A stretch of 64,000 nucleotides of DNA, from positions 2,045,501 through 2,109,500 of the forward strand of contig JAHCHX010000001.1 of the NCBI GenBank assembly GCA_026129545.1, given 5' to 3'. Both the position numbers and the translations under genes were made by a program. Shown here one piece after another: positions 25,471 through 33,411 of this stretch (the first letter of the stretch is position 1; each line of letters starts with the position of its first letter). A model generated the notes under the pieces. It searched no databases. It was not told the DNA's origin and saw only the letters and a list, made by a program, of their open reading frames with translations. The DNA comes from Saprospiraceae bacterium (GTDB lineage: Bacteria > Bacteroidota > Bacteroidia > Chitinophagales > Saprospiraceae).

Positions 25471-27909
25471 TCAATTCACCCTTCTCCGCTCCTCTTCCGA
25501 ACCCGTGCCACGCTGACGGGCGGCGCTCACCTTGTTGCTGCCAAAATTGCGTGCATAACTGATGCGAAACACCCGCTCGCTGAACCTGAAAAGCCCCTCC
25601 CACTTTAGGTTCAGGTCGGGTTGGTTGGCAGTGGCGGACCAGTTGGCGGTGAAAAACACATCGGTCACGCTGAATCTGAGGTTGCCGCGATGATGAGACA
25701 ATTCTTTTTGCAAACCGATGTCGAGTGTCCCGAGTGGGCGGTTCGTGATGATACCAAACAAGGATTTTGGAAAATAAAACCCAGAGAGTTCGAGGGTGAA
25801 TTTTTGGGGCAGTCGAAACGTTTGAGAGCCGTTGAAATTCCAGTTGGGTTGGCTGATTTGCACCGCCGTTCCGTCGAGCGTTGCGTTGGTTCGCTGCCAT
25901 TGGGCGGTAAGGTTGTTTTGCATTTCCCACCACTCGGTCGGGTGAAAAGGCAGCGACAGCGTGGCCGACAGCGTGTGGGCGTTATCGAAGTTTTCGGGTA
26001 TGTTCAGTTGCTGGTTGGTTTCGGGGTTGACCTTGGGCAGCCAAGCGATAGGGCCGTTTTCGTGACTATATTGCAAGGAAAGTTGCCACGACTTGTATCG
26101 GTAGGAGGTGCTCACGGCATCGGTGATGGAGGGCTGCAGCGCGGTGTTGCCCGTCATGAAAGTGTTGGGGTCGAAAAAGATGACGAAAGGTGCCATTTGG
26201 GTGAAGTCTGGGCGCTGGATGCGGCGGCTGTAGGCGATGTTCACTTGGTGGTTGTCGTTGATTTTGCGCGACACGAAAAGGCTTGGGAAAAAGTTGCCGT
26301 ATTGTCTATCCACGATGTTGGGCTGCTCGGAGGTGCCGAGATTCGATTGGGTGTACTCGTAGCGAAGACCGGCTTTCAAGTCGGTGTTGGTGCCCAATTT
26401 CATGGAAAATGCCGTGTAGGCTGCGCCTATTTCCTCTCGCAGCGCATAATCGGCGGTATATCTCGCATCGGGTGTCCACGCCCCCTGCACGAGGTTTTCC
26501 ACCCGAATGTCGTTGTCGAATTTCGACAGCGCGGCCTTCACCCCTGCTTCCCACTTCATGTGTTGTCCGAGGTCCCAAGTGTAATCGGCCTTGGCGGCCC
26601 AAATATCAATAGGCGTGTTTTTGCTCACGCGCAGCATCTGCTCTTGTGTGGGGTTGCGTTCGGCATCGAAGAAGCGATTGGTATAGTCGCTGGGGTTGTT
26701 GTTCAGGTAGCGGGCGTAGTCCACGTCCACGTTGAGCATTTGCTTTTGGGTAAAGCGGTGTTGCAGGTTGAGGTTGCCGAATCCGTGTTGCCAGTGATTG
26801 AGTTCGTGATTGGGAATTTCGACAAAGCCCGTCGGCACGCCGTTTTCCGACAGCGTGACATCGTTGACGGCATCCATCGTCCAGTGGCGGTCCATCCAGC
26901 CGCCGAGCACACCCACTATTGTTTTTTCATTCAAACGATAATCGAGGCCAAGCCGTGCGTTTTGGGTATGCGTGCGGGTTGGGTCACGGTCGCTTTTGGT
27001 ATCGGTTTCCAACATGTTGCCACCTTTGCTGACGCTGCGGTAGTTGGTGAACAGTTGCGGGTTGTTGTTGTAGGCCCACGAGTAGTCGCCGAAAAAATTG
27101 ACCTTTTCCCGATGCCAGTTGAAATTGACGCTTGCGCCCGCTTTTTCTTTCAAACCATAGCCAACGTGGGTGGCAAAAGAGCCGTTCAGCCCATCGTCCG
27201 CATTTTTTTTCAAAACAATGTGAATGATGCCGGCATTGCCCTCCGCGTCGAAATTGGCAGGCGGGGTATGGATGAGCTCGATGCGCTCGATGTTGTCGGA
27301 GCTCATGCCGTCGAGCATCTGCACCAGCGCGGAAATGGGCATCCAGCTGATTTTGCCATTGAGCATCACCACCACGCCGTCTTTCCCGTTCATGGAAAGG
27401 GAGTTCGCCTGACGATTGACCACCACGCCAGGCGAGCGTTGCAGCACCTCGAGCGCAGTGGCACCGGCGGAGGTGATGCTGTTGGCGACATTGACCACCA
27501 TGCGGTCTATCTGCTGCTCGAACAGGGGCTTTTTGGCCACGACGCTTACCTCGTTGAGTTGGGCGGTGTTCTCGCGCATCACGGCTATGCCCAGGTCTGT
27601 CTTGCCCGACCGATTTGTCAGGGAAAAAGTCTCGGAAAAGTAGTCCACAAAACCTAGCATGGCGATGCGGAGCAAGTAGTCGCCGGGAGCGACTTGGTCG
27701 AAGGAATAGGAGCCGTCCGCACCGCCAATTTGGCCTTTTGAGAGCGTGGAGTCTGTCGCTTGGAGCAGCAGTACGGTGGCGGCGGGGAGCGGTTGGCCGG
27801 CGGCATCTCTGATGGAGCCTACGACTTGATGCTGGCCGTGAGCGGTCTGAAGCCCTGCCGATAGGAGGGCAAGCAGCGCGAGGGCTGTCGGAAGTGTTTT
27901 TGCTTTCAT
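25471..27909 (-). CDS. TonB-dependent receptor, outer-membrane barrel family
   Basis: 812 residues. Signal peptide (LALLALLSAGLQTAHG), a carboxypeptidase-regulatory-like beta-sandwich (VVGSIRDAAGQPLPAATVLLL ... APGDYLLRIAMLGF), a plug domain (IDRMVVNVANSITSAGATALEVLQRSPGV ... ANFDAEGNAGIIHIVLKK) and a large beta-barrel. This matches the outer-membrane-protein beta-barrel (OMP_b-brl_3) branch of TonB receptors rather than SusC, and no SusD partner is adjacent. Imports a siderophore, metal, peptide or other ligand; which one cannot be told. Single gene with a ~500-bp non-coding leader region. Confidence 0.88.
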   Translation of the reverse strand: MKAKTLPTALALLALLSAGLQTAHGQHQVVGSIRDAAGQPLPAATVLLLQATDSTLSKGQIGGADGSYSFDQVAPGDYLLRIAMLGFVDYFSETFSLTNRSGKTDLGIAVMRENTAQLNEVSVVAKKPLFEQQIDRMVVNVANSITSAGATALEVLQRSPGVVVNRQANSLSMNGKDGVVVMLNGKISWMPISALVQMLDGMSSDNIERIELIHTPPANFDAEGNAGIIHIVLKKNADDGLNGSFATHVGYGLKEKAGASVNFNWHREKVNFFGDYSWAYNNNPQLFTNYRSVSKGGNMLETDTKSDRDPTRTHTQNARLGLDYRLNEKTIVGVLGGWMDRHWTMDAVNDVTLSENGVPTGFVEIPNHELNHWQHGFGNLNLQHRFTQKQMLNVDVDYARYLNNNPSDYTNRFFDAERNPTQEQMLRVSKNTPIDIWAAKADYTWDLGQHMKWEAGVKAALSKFDNDIRVENLVQGAWTPDARYTADYALREEIGAAYTAFSMKLGTNTDLKAGLRYEYTQSNLGTSEQPNIVDRQYGNFFPSLFVSRKINDNHQVNIAYSRRIQRPDFTQMAPFVIFFDPNTFMTGNTALQPSITDAVSTSYRYKSWQLSLQYSHENGPIAWLPKVNPETNQQLNIPENFDNAHTLSATLSLPFHPTEWWEMQNNLTAQWQRTNATLDGTAVQISQPNWNFNGSQTFRLPQKFTLELSGFYFPKSLFGIITNRPLGTLDIGLQKELSHHRGNLRFSVTDVFFTANWSATANQPDLNLKWEGLFRFSERVFRISYARNFGSNKVSAARQRGTGSEEERRRVN

Positions 27910-28420
27910 GACGTGGTGCCGCGGTGGGCGGCGCAGTTTCCATAGATGGGAGCAAGCAAGGGAAAGTTGCAGGCAAGGCCAAAAAACGACTGCCCGAAGC
28001 CGACAAACACCGAGAGGCGAGCGTGATAGCGTGGCCTCCCGGTGGTGTGTTCAGAAATATGGGCGAGACAACTGCTTACTGGACACAAGCAACACAAGTG
28101 CGCAGAGGATGCAGTTGAGTAATCTCATCGTTGAAAAAGTTTTAGGTGACACAATGGTTAAAAAAAGCCCAATGAACCGATGAGAAGCGAGAAAAGAGGA
28201 TGAGAGCAAGCGACTTGGATTAGTCGTGCCGGGCGGGGAAATCTGAATGAAAAGCGAGAAAAGATGAGAAAGAAGCGAAGTAGTATTTTGTGACAGGCAG
28301 GCAATGAAAGGCGGGAAAAAAATTAGCCTGAAAAAAAGTGCGCTTAAAAGTAGTCGAAACGCGCAATCGGTTGTTACTCAATCCTACGAAATTTGCCCGC
28401 CAATAAAAATCGCTCATATC
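27910..28420. other. Long non-coding region between divergent genes
   Basis: About 510 bp between the TonB receptor and YbhN-like genes. Small open frames on both strands have no family resemblance. Purine-rich GAGAAGCGAGAAAAGA is imperfectly repeated around 28180-28280. I see no riboswitch motif. Should hold both promoters. Confidence 0.55.
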
Positions 28421-29521
28421 GTGTCAGAAGAACAAACCCAGCCCCTGCCCACCATCGAAGCCGAAGGCCGGCGCGTGGTGCGTTCCTTTCGCCTTCGCCG
28501 CATGATTCTGCCCATCGCGCTGGGCATCACCGCCGTAGGCTTCTTGTTTTACTACCAGTTCGACCTTGAGCAGTTCCGCAGCATCGAATGGACGGGGCGA
28601 GCGTTTGCGTGGATAGGGTTGGCTTTCCTGATATTGGTGGTCAGGCACCTGTTCTACACGCTCCGGCTGCGCACCATCACGGGCGATGTGTTTTCTTGGC
28701 GCAAATGCCTCGAGCTCGTGGTGCTGTGGGAATTCAGCGCCGCCCTCACGCCCACGAGCAAAGGCGGCCCTTTCGTCATGCTCTTCGTGCTGACCAAAGA
28801 AAAGCTCGCAGCCGGGCGCACTGCCGCTGCCGTGCTCTACACGATGGTGCTCGATTCGGGGTTCTTCGTCGTCACCTTGCCCATCCTGCTGCTGCTCTAC
28901 GGGCCGCCGATGCTCTATCCGGGCATGAAAAGCTACAGCGACGTGGGGCTGGCCAGCGGGACGTTTTTTGTCACCTACGGCCTGATGCTCACCTACTGGT
29001 CGTTCATCGTTTTTTTGTTGCTGATAAAACCTCGCTACGCCAAAAAAGCATTGGGGGCGCTGGCTAGCCTGCCTTTTTTGAAAAAATGGTCGGCGAGGCT
29101 TCATTTGCTCGGCGAGGAATTCGCCTTGGCCGCCGAGGAAATCCACCGCCGCGACTGGCGCTACCACCTCAAGGTCATCGTCGGCACGGTGGGCGCATGG
29201 ACGAGCAAATTCATCATGATAAATTGCCTCATCATCGCCATCATGCCCTCCACGCCCGTGGACGGCGCGACACAAGCATTCATCTACGCCCGCATGGTGG
29301 CCATGTTCATCATCATGGCTTTCAGCCCAACGCCGGGCGGCGCAGGGTTGGCGGAGGTGGCGTTGGTGGGATTCATCTCCGACTATGTGCCGGCGGGCAT
29401 TGGGCTTGTGGTGGCGCTGCTGTGGCGTGGCATGGCGTACTACGGCTACCTGCTGTTGGGGGCAGTGGTGGTGCCGGCTTGGGTGGCGGCCAATATGCGA
29501 ATGCCGAAGCGGGGGGCGTGA
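28421..29521 (+). CDS. YbhN/LPG-synthase-transmembrane-domain protein
   Basis: 366 residues from a GTG at 28421; an ATG at 28304 would add 39 residues that look non-coding. Integral inner-membrane protein with about eight helices, resembling the lysylphosphatidylglycerol synthase transmembrane region family (UPF0104/YbhN/AglD). Conserved family segments are present: RTITGDVFSWRKCLELVVLWEFSAALTPTSKGG near residue 75-110 and FSPTPGGAGLAEVALVGF near residue 305. No LPG-synthase catalytic domain is attached. In other bacteria such proteins act in lipid or polysaccharide transport; the role here is unknown. Confidence 0.82.
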   Translation: MSEEQTQPLPTIEAEGRRVVRSFRLRRMILPIALGITAVGFLFYYQFDLEQFRSIEWTGRAFAWIGLAFLILVVRHLFYTLRLRTITGDVFSWRKCLELVVLWEFSAALTPTSKGGPFVMLFVLTKEKLAAGRTAAAVLYTMVLDSGFFVVTLPILLLLYGPPMLYPGMKSYSDVGLASGTFFVTYGLMLTYWSFIVFLLLIKPRYAKKALGALASLPFLKKWSARLHLLGEEFALAAEEIHRRDWRYHLKVIVGTVGAWTSKFIMINCLIIAIMPSTPVDGATQAFIYARMVAMFIIMAFSPTPGGAGLAEVALVGFISDYVPAGIGLVVALLWRGMAYYGYLLLGAVVVPAWVAANMRMPKRGA

Positions 29522-29531
29522 CACGCCGCGC

Positions 29532-29640
29532 TTTTACACCTTGATTCGCTGGGATTTGCCAGATGACCATGATTGATGACCATGATTTTGAACAGATTGC
29601 GCTTTTAGCCATGCCCAAAACTTGGCGGTGTGAATTATAA
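29532..29640 (-). repeat. Family C repeat, copy C3
   Basis: 109 bp in inverse orientation: begins TTTTACACCTTGATTCGC and ends GGTGTGAATTATAA, with GCAGATTGCG-like and GCCATGCCC blocks inside. Starts 10 bp after the YbhN-like stop codon. Confidence 0.75.
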
Positions 29641-29806
29641 CCTTCTCCGTCCAATCCGCAACGAGCGGTGGCGAAATGCGTGACAAGCGACATGGCCATA
29701 ACATTTTGCCAATTTTTTTTAACCCGACCAAAACAGCACCGCTCGTAACTTACCCAAACGGGGCATCGTCTGGCTGACATCGTTCATCACAAACCTATTT
29801 GCCTCC

Positions 29807-30448
29807 GTGACCTATCAACACTTTCAAACGCATCTCGCATCAGCCGAGGCGGGCGCCCACCCAATTACTGCCTTGGCCAACTTGCGCCAACAGATTCAGG
29901 AAATACATTCACTGGAAGAACGGGATTGGATGTTGTTCCAGAACAGGGTGCATTGGGAAACCTGCCCCAAAGGCACCTTGCTGCTTCAGCCCGGCAAAAC
30001 CTGCGACCACCTCCGTTTCCTGCATCAAGGCGCGGTGATATACTACGACGGGTTGGACGAGGAAACCCAATTGGAGCAGGTGGGCTGGATAGCGCAGCCC
30101 GGCGAAATCGCCGTCGAAATCGTCAGCTTCTTTCAGCGCATCCCGACGCAGCAATACATGAAATGCACCGTCGCTTGCGCGTTTCTCTCACTTTCCCGCG
30201 CCGACTTGGAAGCGCTCTACGCCGAAAGCGCGACGTGGAACATCGTGGGCCGCCGGTTGGCGGAGCGGTATATACTGCTCATGGCAGAGCGCACCCATTT
30301 CCACAAGTTAAATTCGGCAAGGGAGAAATACCGCTATTTCACGGAGCGTTTCCCACAAACCATGCAATTAGTCTCTCAGCGCCACATCGCGGCGTTTTTG
30401 CGCATCCGACCAGAGACCTTGAGCCGGATGAGAGCGCGACGAGAATAA
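29807..30448 (+). CDS. Crp/Fnr-type transcription regulator, ligand pocket not canonical
   Basis: 213 residues, GTG start at 29807. N-terminal cyclic-nucleotide-binding-like beta roll (CPKGTLLLQPGKTCDHLRFLHQGAV ... PGEIAVEIVSFFQR), long dimerisation helix, and a C-terminal winged helix-turn-helix (VSQRHIAAFLRIRPETLSRMRAR). The phosphate-binding cassette of cAMP receptors (GE..A then a conserved Arg before SA/TA) is only partly kept: the Arg position reads IPTQQYMKC. Binding of another ligand, or none, is more likely than cAMP. Single gene; targets unknown. Confidence 0.85.
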   Translation: MTYQHFQTHLASAEAGAHPITALANLRQQIQEIHSLEERDWMLFQNRVHWETCPKGTLLLQPGKTCDHLRFLHQGAVIYYDGLDEETQLEQVGWIAQPGEIAVEIVSFFQRIPTQQYMKCTVACAFLSLSRADLEALYAESATWNIVGRRLAERYILLMAERTHFHKLNSAREKYRYFTERFPQTMQLVSQRHIAAFLRIRPETLSRMRARRE

Positions 30449-30522
30449 TCGTCTTTTTCTTGACGCAGGTCAATTGCACTTCCACACGTTGCGCGAAAAA
30501 CTTTGCAGCACAAAATCAATTA

Positions 30523-30577
30523 GACTTGTAGCGGTGGAGGGCTTTCCCTTCGCCAAAGGCCTCCACCACAATAAGTC
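30523..30577 (+). repeat. Family A palindromic element, short form, copy A5
   Basis: 55 bp, flanked on both sides by TA (30521-30522 and 30578-30579). Terminal 18-bp repeats with a few mismatches. The loop is the complement of the A1 loop, so it is the same internal deletion in the other orientation. Ends 36 bp before the ATG of the next gene and may form a hairpin in its leader. Confidence 0.85.
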
Positions 30578-30613
30578 TATTCATCTTTCCATTCCACAAA
30601 CTTGTTTCCAACT

Positions 30614-31429
30614 ATGCAAAAACAACTTTTGTCCGCCTTGCTTCTTGTATCAGGCATTGCACTGCTCGCCATCACTGGCTGCAAAAAAGACGACAACGCG
30701 CCCACCGACCCGGCAGTCGAATCCGCCAAACAGGCGCTCCGCAGCCAACAACTTGTCAACTCTTCGTTCGGGGTGGCCCTGCGCGGCGCTGAAAAAGCCA
30801 ACGGACTGCTGGACGACAGCGCGGACGACCGCTGCGGCTCCATCACCATCACGCCCGCCACACCCAACGCCTTCCCAAAAGTCATCGCGGTGGACTTCGG
30901 CACAGGCTGCACCGACAACGACGGCAAATTCAAAGCCGGGAAAGTAATCCTCACAGTCGGTAAAATCTGGGAACCCAATTCCGAGGTCTCCATCGAATAC
31001 GACAACTACAAGGAGGATGGGGCATCGCTCAGTGGCAAATTCACGCTCCAGAACAAAAGTACCCAAAACGCAGGCATTTTCGTCGTCGTCGCCGAAAATG
31101 TCCAAGCCGCCGATGCCAATGGCTTCTCCATCGCCTACGATGCCGTGCAGACCTTCACCCAAACGGCAGGCCACCCCACTTGGTGGGACTGGGCCGACGA
31201 CGTGTATGGCATCACGGGTTCCATCAGCTCGGTGCTGACCAATGGCGAGACGGTGAACTGGACCATCCAAACGCCACTCGTGAAAGCCAACAACTGCTAC
31301 TGGGTCAGTGCCGGCACGGGCCTGCTCGACCTCAACGGCCTGCCCGTCGCGGTGGACTATGGCGACGGCACTTGCGACAACAAAGCGACCATCACCGTCA
31401 ACGGGCAAACTTATCAAATCACGCTTTGA
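30614..31429 (+). CDS. Predicted lipoprotein, function unknown
   Basis: 271 residues from ATG 30614. Signal peptide with lipobox (AITGC then KKDD), so probably anchored in a membrane facing the periplasm or outside. Mature protein is beta-rich with three or four acidic turns (GTGCTDNDGKFKAGKV, VDYGDGTCDNKATITVNG). I do not recognise a catalytic motif. Preceded by a short family A element and followed within 15 bp by a 20-unit tandem repeat. Confidence 0.8.
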   Translation: MQKQLLSALLLVSGIALLAITGCKKDDNAPTDPAVESAKQALRSQQLVNSSFGVALRGAEKANGLLDDSADDRCGSITITPATPNAFPKVIAVDFGTGCTDNDGKFKAGKVILTVGKIWEPNSEVSIEYDNYKEDGASLSGKFTLQNKSTQNAGIFVVVAENVQAADANGFSIAYDAVQTFTQTAGHPTWWDWADDVYGITGSISSVLTNGETVNWTIQTPLVKANNCYWVSAGTGLLDLNGLPVAVDYGDGTCDNKATITVNGQTYQITL

Positions 31430-31438
31430 GCCAAATTG

Positions 31439-31647
31439 AGGGGTCATTAGGGGTCATTAGGAGGGTCATTAGGAGTCATTAGGAGTCATGAGGAGTCATT
31501 AGGAGTCATGAGGGGTCATTAGGAGTCATGAGGGGTCATTGGGGGTCATTAGGAGTCATGAGGGGTCATTAGGAGTCATTAGGAGGGTCATGAGGGGTCA
31601 TTAGGAGTCATTAGGAGGGTCATTGGGGGGCATTAGGAGGGTCATTA
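31439..31647 (+). repeat. Tandem repeat, 20 units of ~10 bp (GTCATTAGGA)
   Basis: Twenty GTCATT/GTCATG (once GGCATT) units, each followed by AGGA, AGGG, GAGGG or GGGG. Distance from first to last GTCAT is 198 bp over 19 steps, mean 10.4 bp, close to one DNA turn. Unit lengths of 10 and 12 bp exclude a coding repeat. Starts right after the lipoprotein stop and ends 2 bp before element B2. Confidence 0.95.
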
Positions 31648-31649
31648 AC

Positions 31650-31813
31650 AGGGCAAACGCATCTAAATACAACCGACCTCGGAGAGGTTTGATATTGGTA
31701 GAAATCGCGTGTTTTTGTGACAGTTACCACGACCTCGGAGAGGTCAAATGTCTATGGCATTCTACCAAAATTTGACTTATTCGAAGCCTGCGCGATTTTG
31801 ACGCATTTGCCCT
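31650..31813. repeat. Family B inverted-repeat element, copy B2
   Basis: 164 bp between AGGGCAAACGCATCTAAAT and GACGCATTTGCCCT. Contains GACCTCGGAGAGGT twice and TTGGTAGAAA once. A shorter, more diverged relative of B1. Confidence 0.8.
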
Positions 31814-31826
31814 GACCCCTCGGGTT

Positions 31827-31933
31827 TTATACCTTGATTCGCTAGGATTTGTTAGATGAACATGATTGATGTTCTTGATTTTTAGCAGATTGCGATTGCG
31901 GCCATGTCCAAAACCTAACGGCGCGAAATATAA
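31827..31933 (-). repeat. Family C repeat, copy C4
   Basis: 107 bp, inverse orientation to C2 and nearly identical to it: TTATACCTTGATTCGC at the left, GCGCGAAATATAA at the right. Lies 13 bp from B2. Confidence 0.85.
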
Positions 31934-31990
31934 AAAACAGTTGAAAGCAAGCATGGCTGTGGGGTACCAATAGCTATATTTTATCGCGCT

Positions 31991-32031
31991 TTATGCCCTT
32001 GTTGGAGAGAATTTCAACAGCGGCATCAAAT
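31991..32031 (+). repeat. Family G short hairpin repeat, copy G3
   Basis: Shares TTATGCCCTTGTTGG and CAACAGCGGCATCAAA with G1 at 41674; the loop differs. Confidence 0.5.
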
Positions 32032-32102
32032 TGTAGCCGACGTGCGTTTCCAATATGATTTTTTGGTAACAAAACTCTTTCGCAACATTTTCGTGGTGAA
32101 TA

Positions 32103-32110
32103 TACCTTTG
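32103..32110 (+). promoter_or_regulatory. -7 box TACCTTTG upstream of the orphan membrane protein
   Basis: Exact TAnnTTTG match 18 bp before the ATG at 32129. No convincing -33 element. Confidence 0.4.
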
Positions 32111-32128
32111 CGAAAAAGAAAAATAACC

Positions 32129-33202
32129 ATGTTGGACGAAAGCCATAAGCGAAAATACTTGTTAGCCTTACTGTGTCTTGCCTTGGCGATAGCCTTGATT
32201 TTTGTTTACCTCGCAATACCCCAACTCGACGAGTGCGCATACCCTAAACTTGCCGATTTGGCAAAAAGCATCATACCCAGCCTGATAACCGCGCTGATTG
32301 CATTTCCCACCCTATATTTTATTTTGAGGACAAAAGGCATTGACCCCGCCGAGGAGTTGAAATTCGCCGTCGTGCGTGAGAACGCCAAAGTCCAAGAAAC
32401 GCTTCAAAGTGAGATAGATGCGCTTTCAAAAAAAGTGAGTCAACTGGAACAACAGAACCAAGTTGACATGGGCCTTTACAAAGTCATCAGCGAACAAAAC
32501 GAAAAGGCCAAAGACCTGATTCTGCGCTTGAAGCGAGCCTCCCCGATAATGAAAGAGCTCGGCAACCAAATGCTCAACTTCTATTTTCAAGATTTCAGCA
32601 TTCGGTCGGACGGCTTTCACATCAGAGGCGAGGGGCTGGCACTTTACATTTCGGAGCAAATCTGGAAATACCTGACCGAATTGCAAGAAAAGAGAAGACT
32701 CCACAATGAGCCAGCGCTCATCGCAAGGGTCATACACTCCAACAGCATCCATATCTGGACCGAAGAGCATCCAAAATACAAAGAAATGACCCGCCGATTG
32801 CTCACGGCGCAGCAAAAATTCTGCGAAGCCGGGGGGCGCATCGTGCGCATATTGATTGGAAAAGAAAAAACAGCCTCAAAAGACTACGCAAAGGCAATCG
32901 AAAACATGAAGAAGTACAAAATCGAGGCAAAATACCTTTCACAACACGACGTGAGAGAGCTGAACTACGACTTCCTGATATTGCTCGACGAAAATTTCGC
33001 TCTGAAATGGTACTCCGGCCAATATGGAGTGAGCGTGGCGAGCGCCCAAGTACACGACCACATCGAGCGGGAAATCCTTGAATCATGGGATGAGATGTTT
33101 ACCATCCTAAAGCAAAAGGGAACCCCCATCGAAAGCATTCCTGACGACAGGCAGTATAGAAGAGGCGACAACAGCGCCTTCATCCTTCCGCTCAAGCATT
33201 GA
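32129..33202 (+). CDS. Orphan two-TM coiled-coil protein with unknown C-terminal domain
   Basis: 357 residues from ATG 32129, chosen over ATG 32042 because of the -7 box between them. Two transmembrane helices (about residues 10-30 and 44-64), then a coiled coil (about 75-125, QSEIDALSKKVSQLEQQNQ), then a ~210-residue cytoplasmic domain. That domain has ALIARVIHSNSIHIWTEEHP, GGRIVRILIGKEK, VRELNYDFLILLDENFALKWYSG and HIEREILESWDEMF. The strand pattern with ILLDENFALKWY recalls phospholipase-D-like or sensor domains attached to regulators, but no HKD motif is seen. Surrounded by repeat elements and relatively AT-rich compared with neighbours, so a recent acquisition is possible. Function unknown. 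Confidence 0.75.
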   Translation: MLDESHKRKYLLALLCLALAIALIFVYLAIPQLDECAYPKLADLAKSIIPSLITALIAFPTLYFILRTKGIDPAEELKFAVVRENAKVQETLQSEIDALSKKVSQLEQQNQVDMGLYKVISEQNEKAKDLILRLKRASPIMKELGNQMLNFYFQDFSIRSDGFHIRGEGLALYISEQIWKYLTELQEKRRLHNEPALIARVIHSNSIHIWTEEHPKYKEMTRRLLTAQQKFCEAGGRIVRILIGKEKTASKDYAKAIENMKKYKIEAKYLSQHDVRELNYDFLILLDENFALKWYSGQYGVSVASAQVHDHIEREILESWDEMFTILKQKGTPIESIPDDRQYRRGDNSAFILPLKH

Positions 33203-33215
33203 TGCCCAGACAAAG

Positions 33216-33253
33216 ATGGCTCACAAGAGGCATTTGCTGACAGGATTGACAAT
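33216..33253 (+). repeat. Partial family E element (left half), copy E4
   Basis: TGGCTCACAAG, a short spacer, then GCTGACAGGATTGACAAT matches the left half of E1. The right half is absent. Confidence 0.5.
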
Positions 33254-33411
33254 CGAATAGGGCGCAAGACCCACGCATCGCCCCCCGCTTATTTTGCGCC
33301 ATTTTCATACAAACGCTTACCTTCGCCCCCTCAACCACTTTGCCATTCCCCCCAAATGCAGAATTTTGCCCGCCTCGCATTCGTTCATCCGACTGATTTA
33401 TCAACCAACCG

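Noticed and set aside
25621..27657. 678-codon plus-strand open frame
   Set aside because: Antisense to the TonB-dependent receptor, which has clear domains on the other strand.
14396..30448. cAMP circuit made of the cyclase (14.4 kb) and the Crp/Fnr-like regulator (29.8 kb)
   Set aside because: The regulator lacks the phosphate-binding Arg pattern of cAMP receptors and the genes are 14 kb apart.
31439..31647. CRISPR-like array
   Set aside because: Units are contiguous 10-12-bp repeats without spacers; no cas gene nearby.
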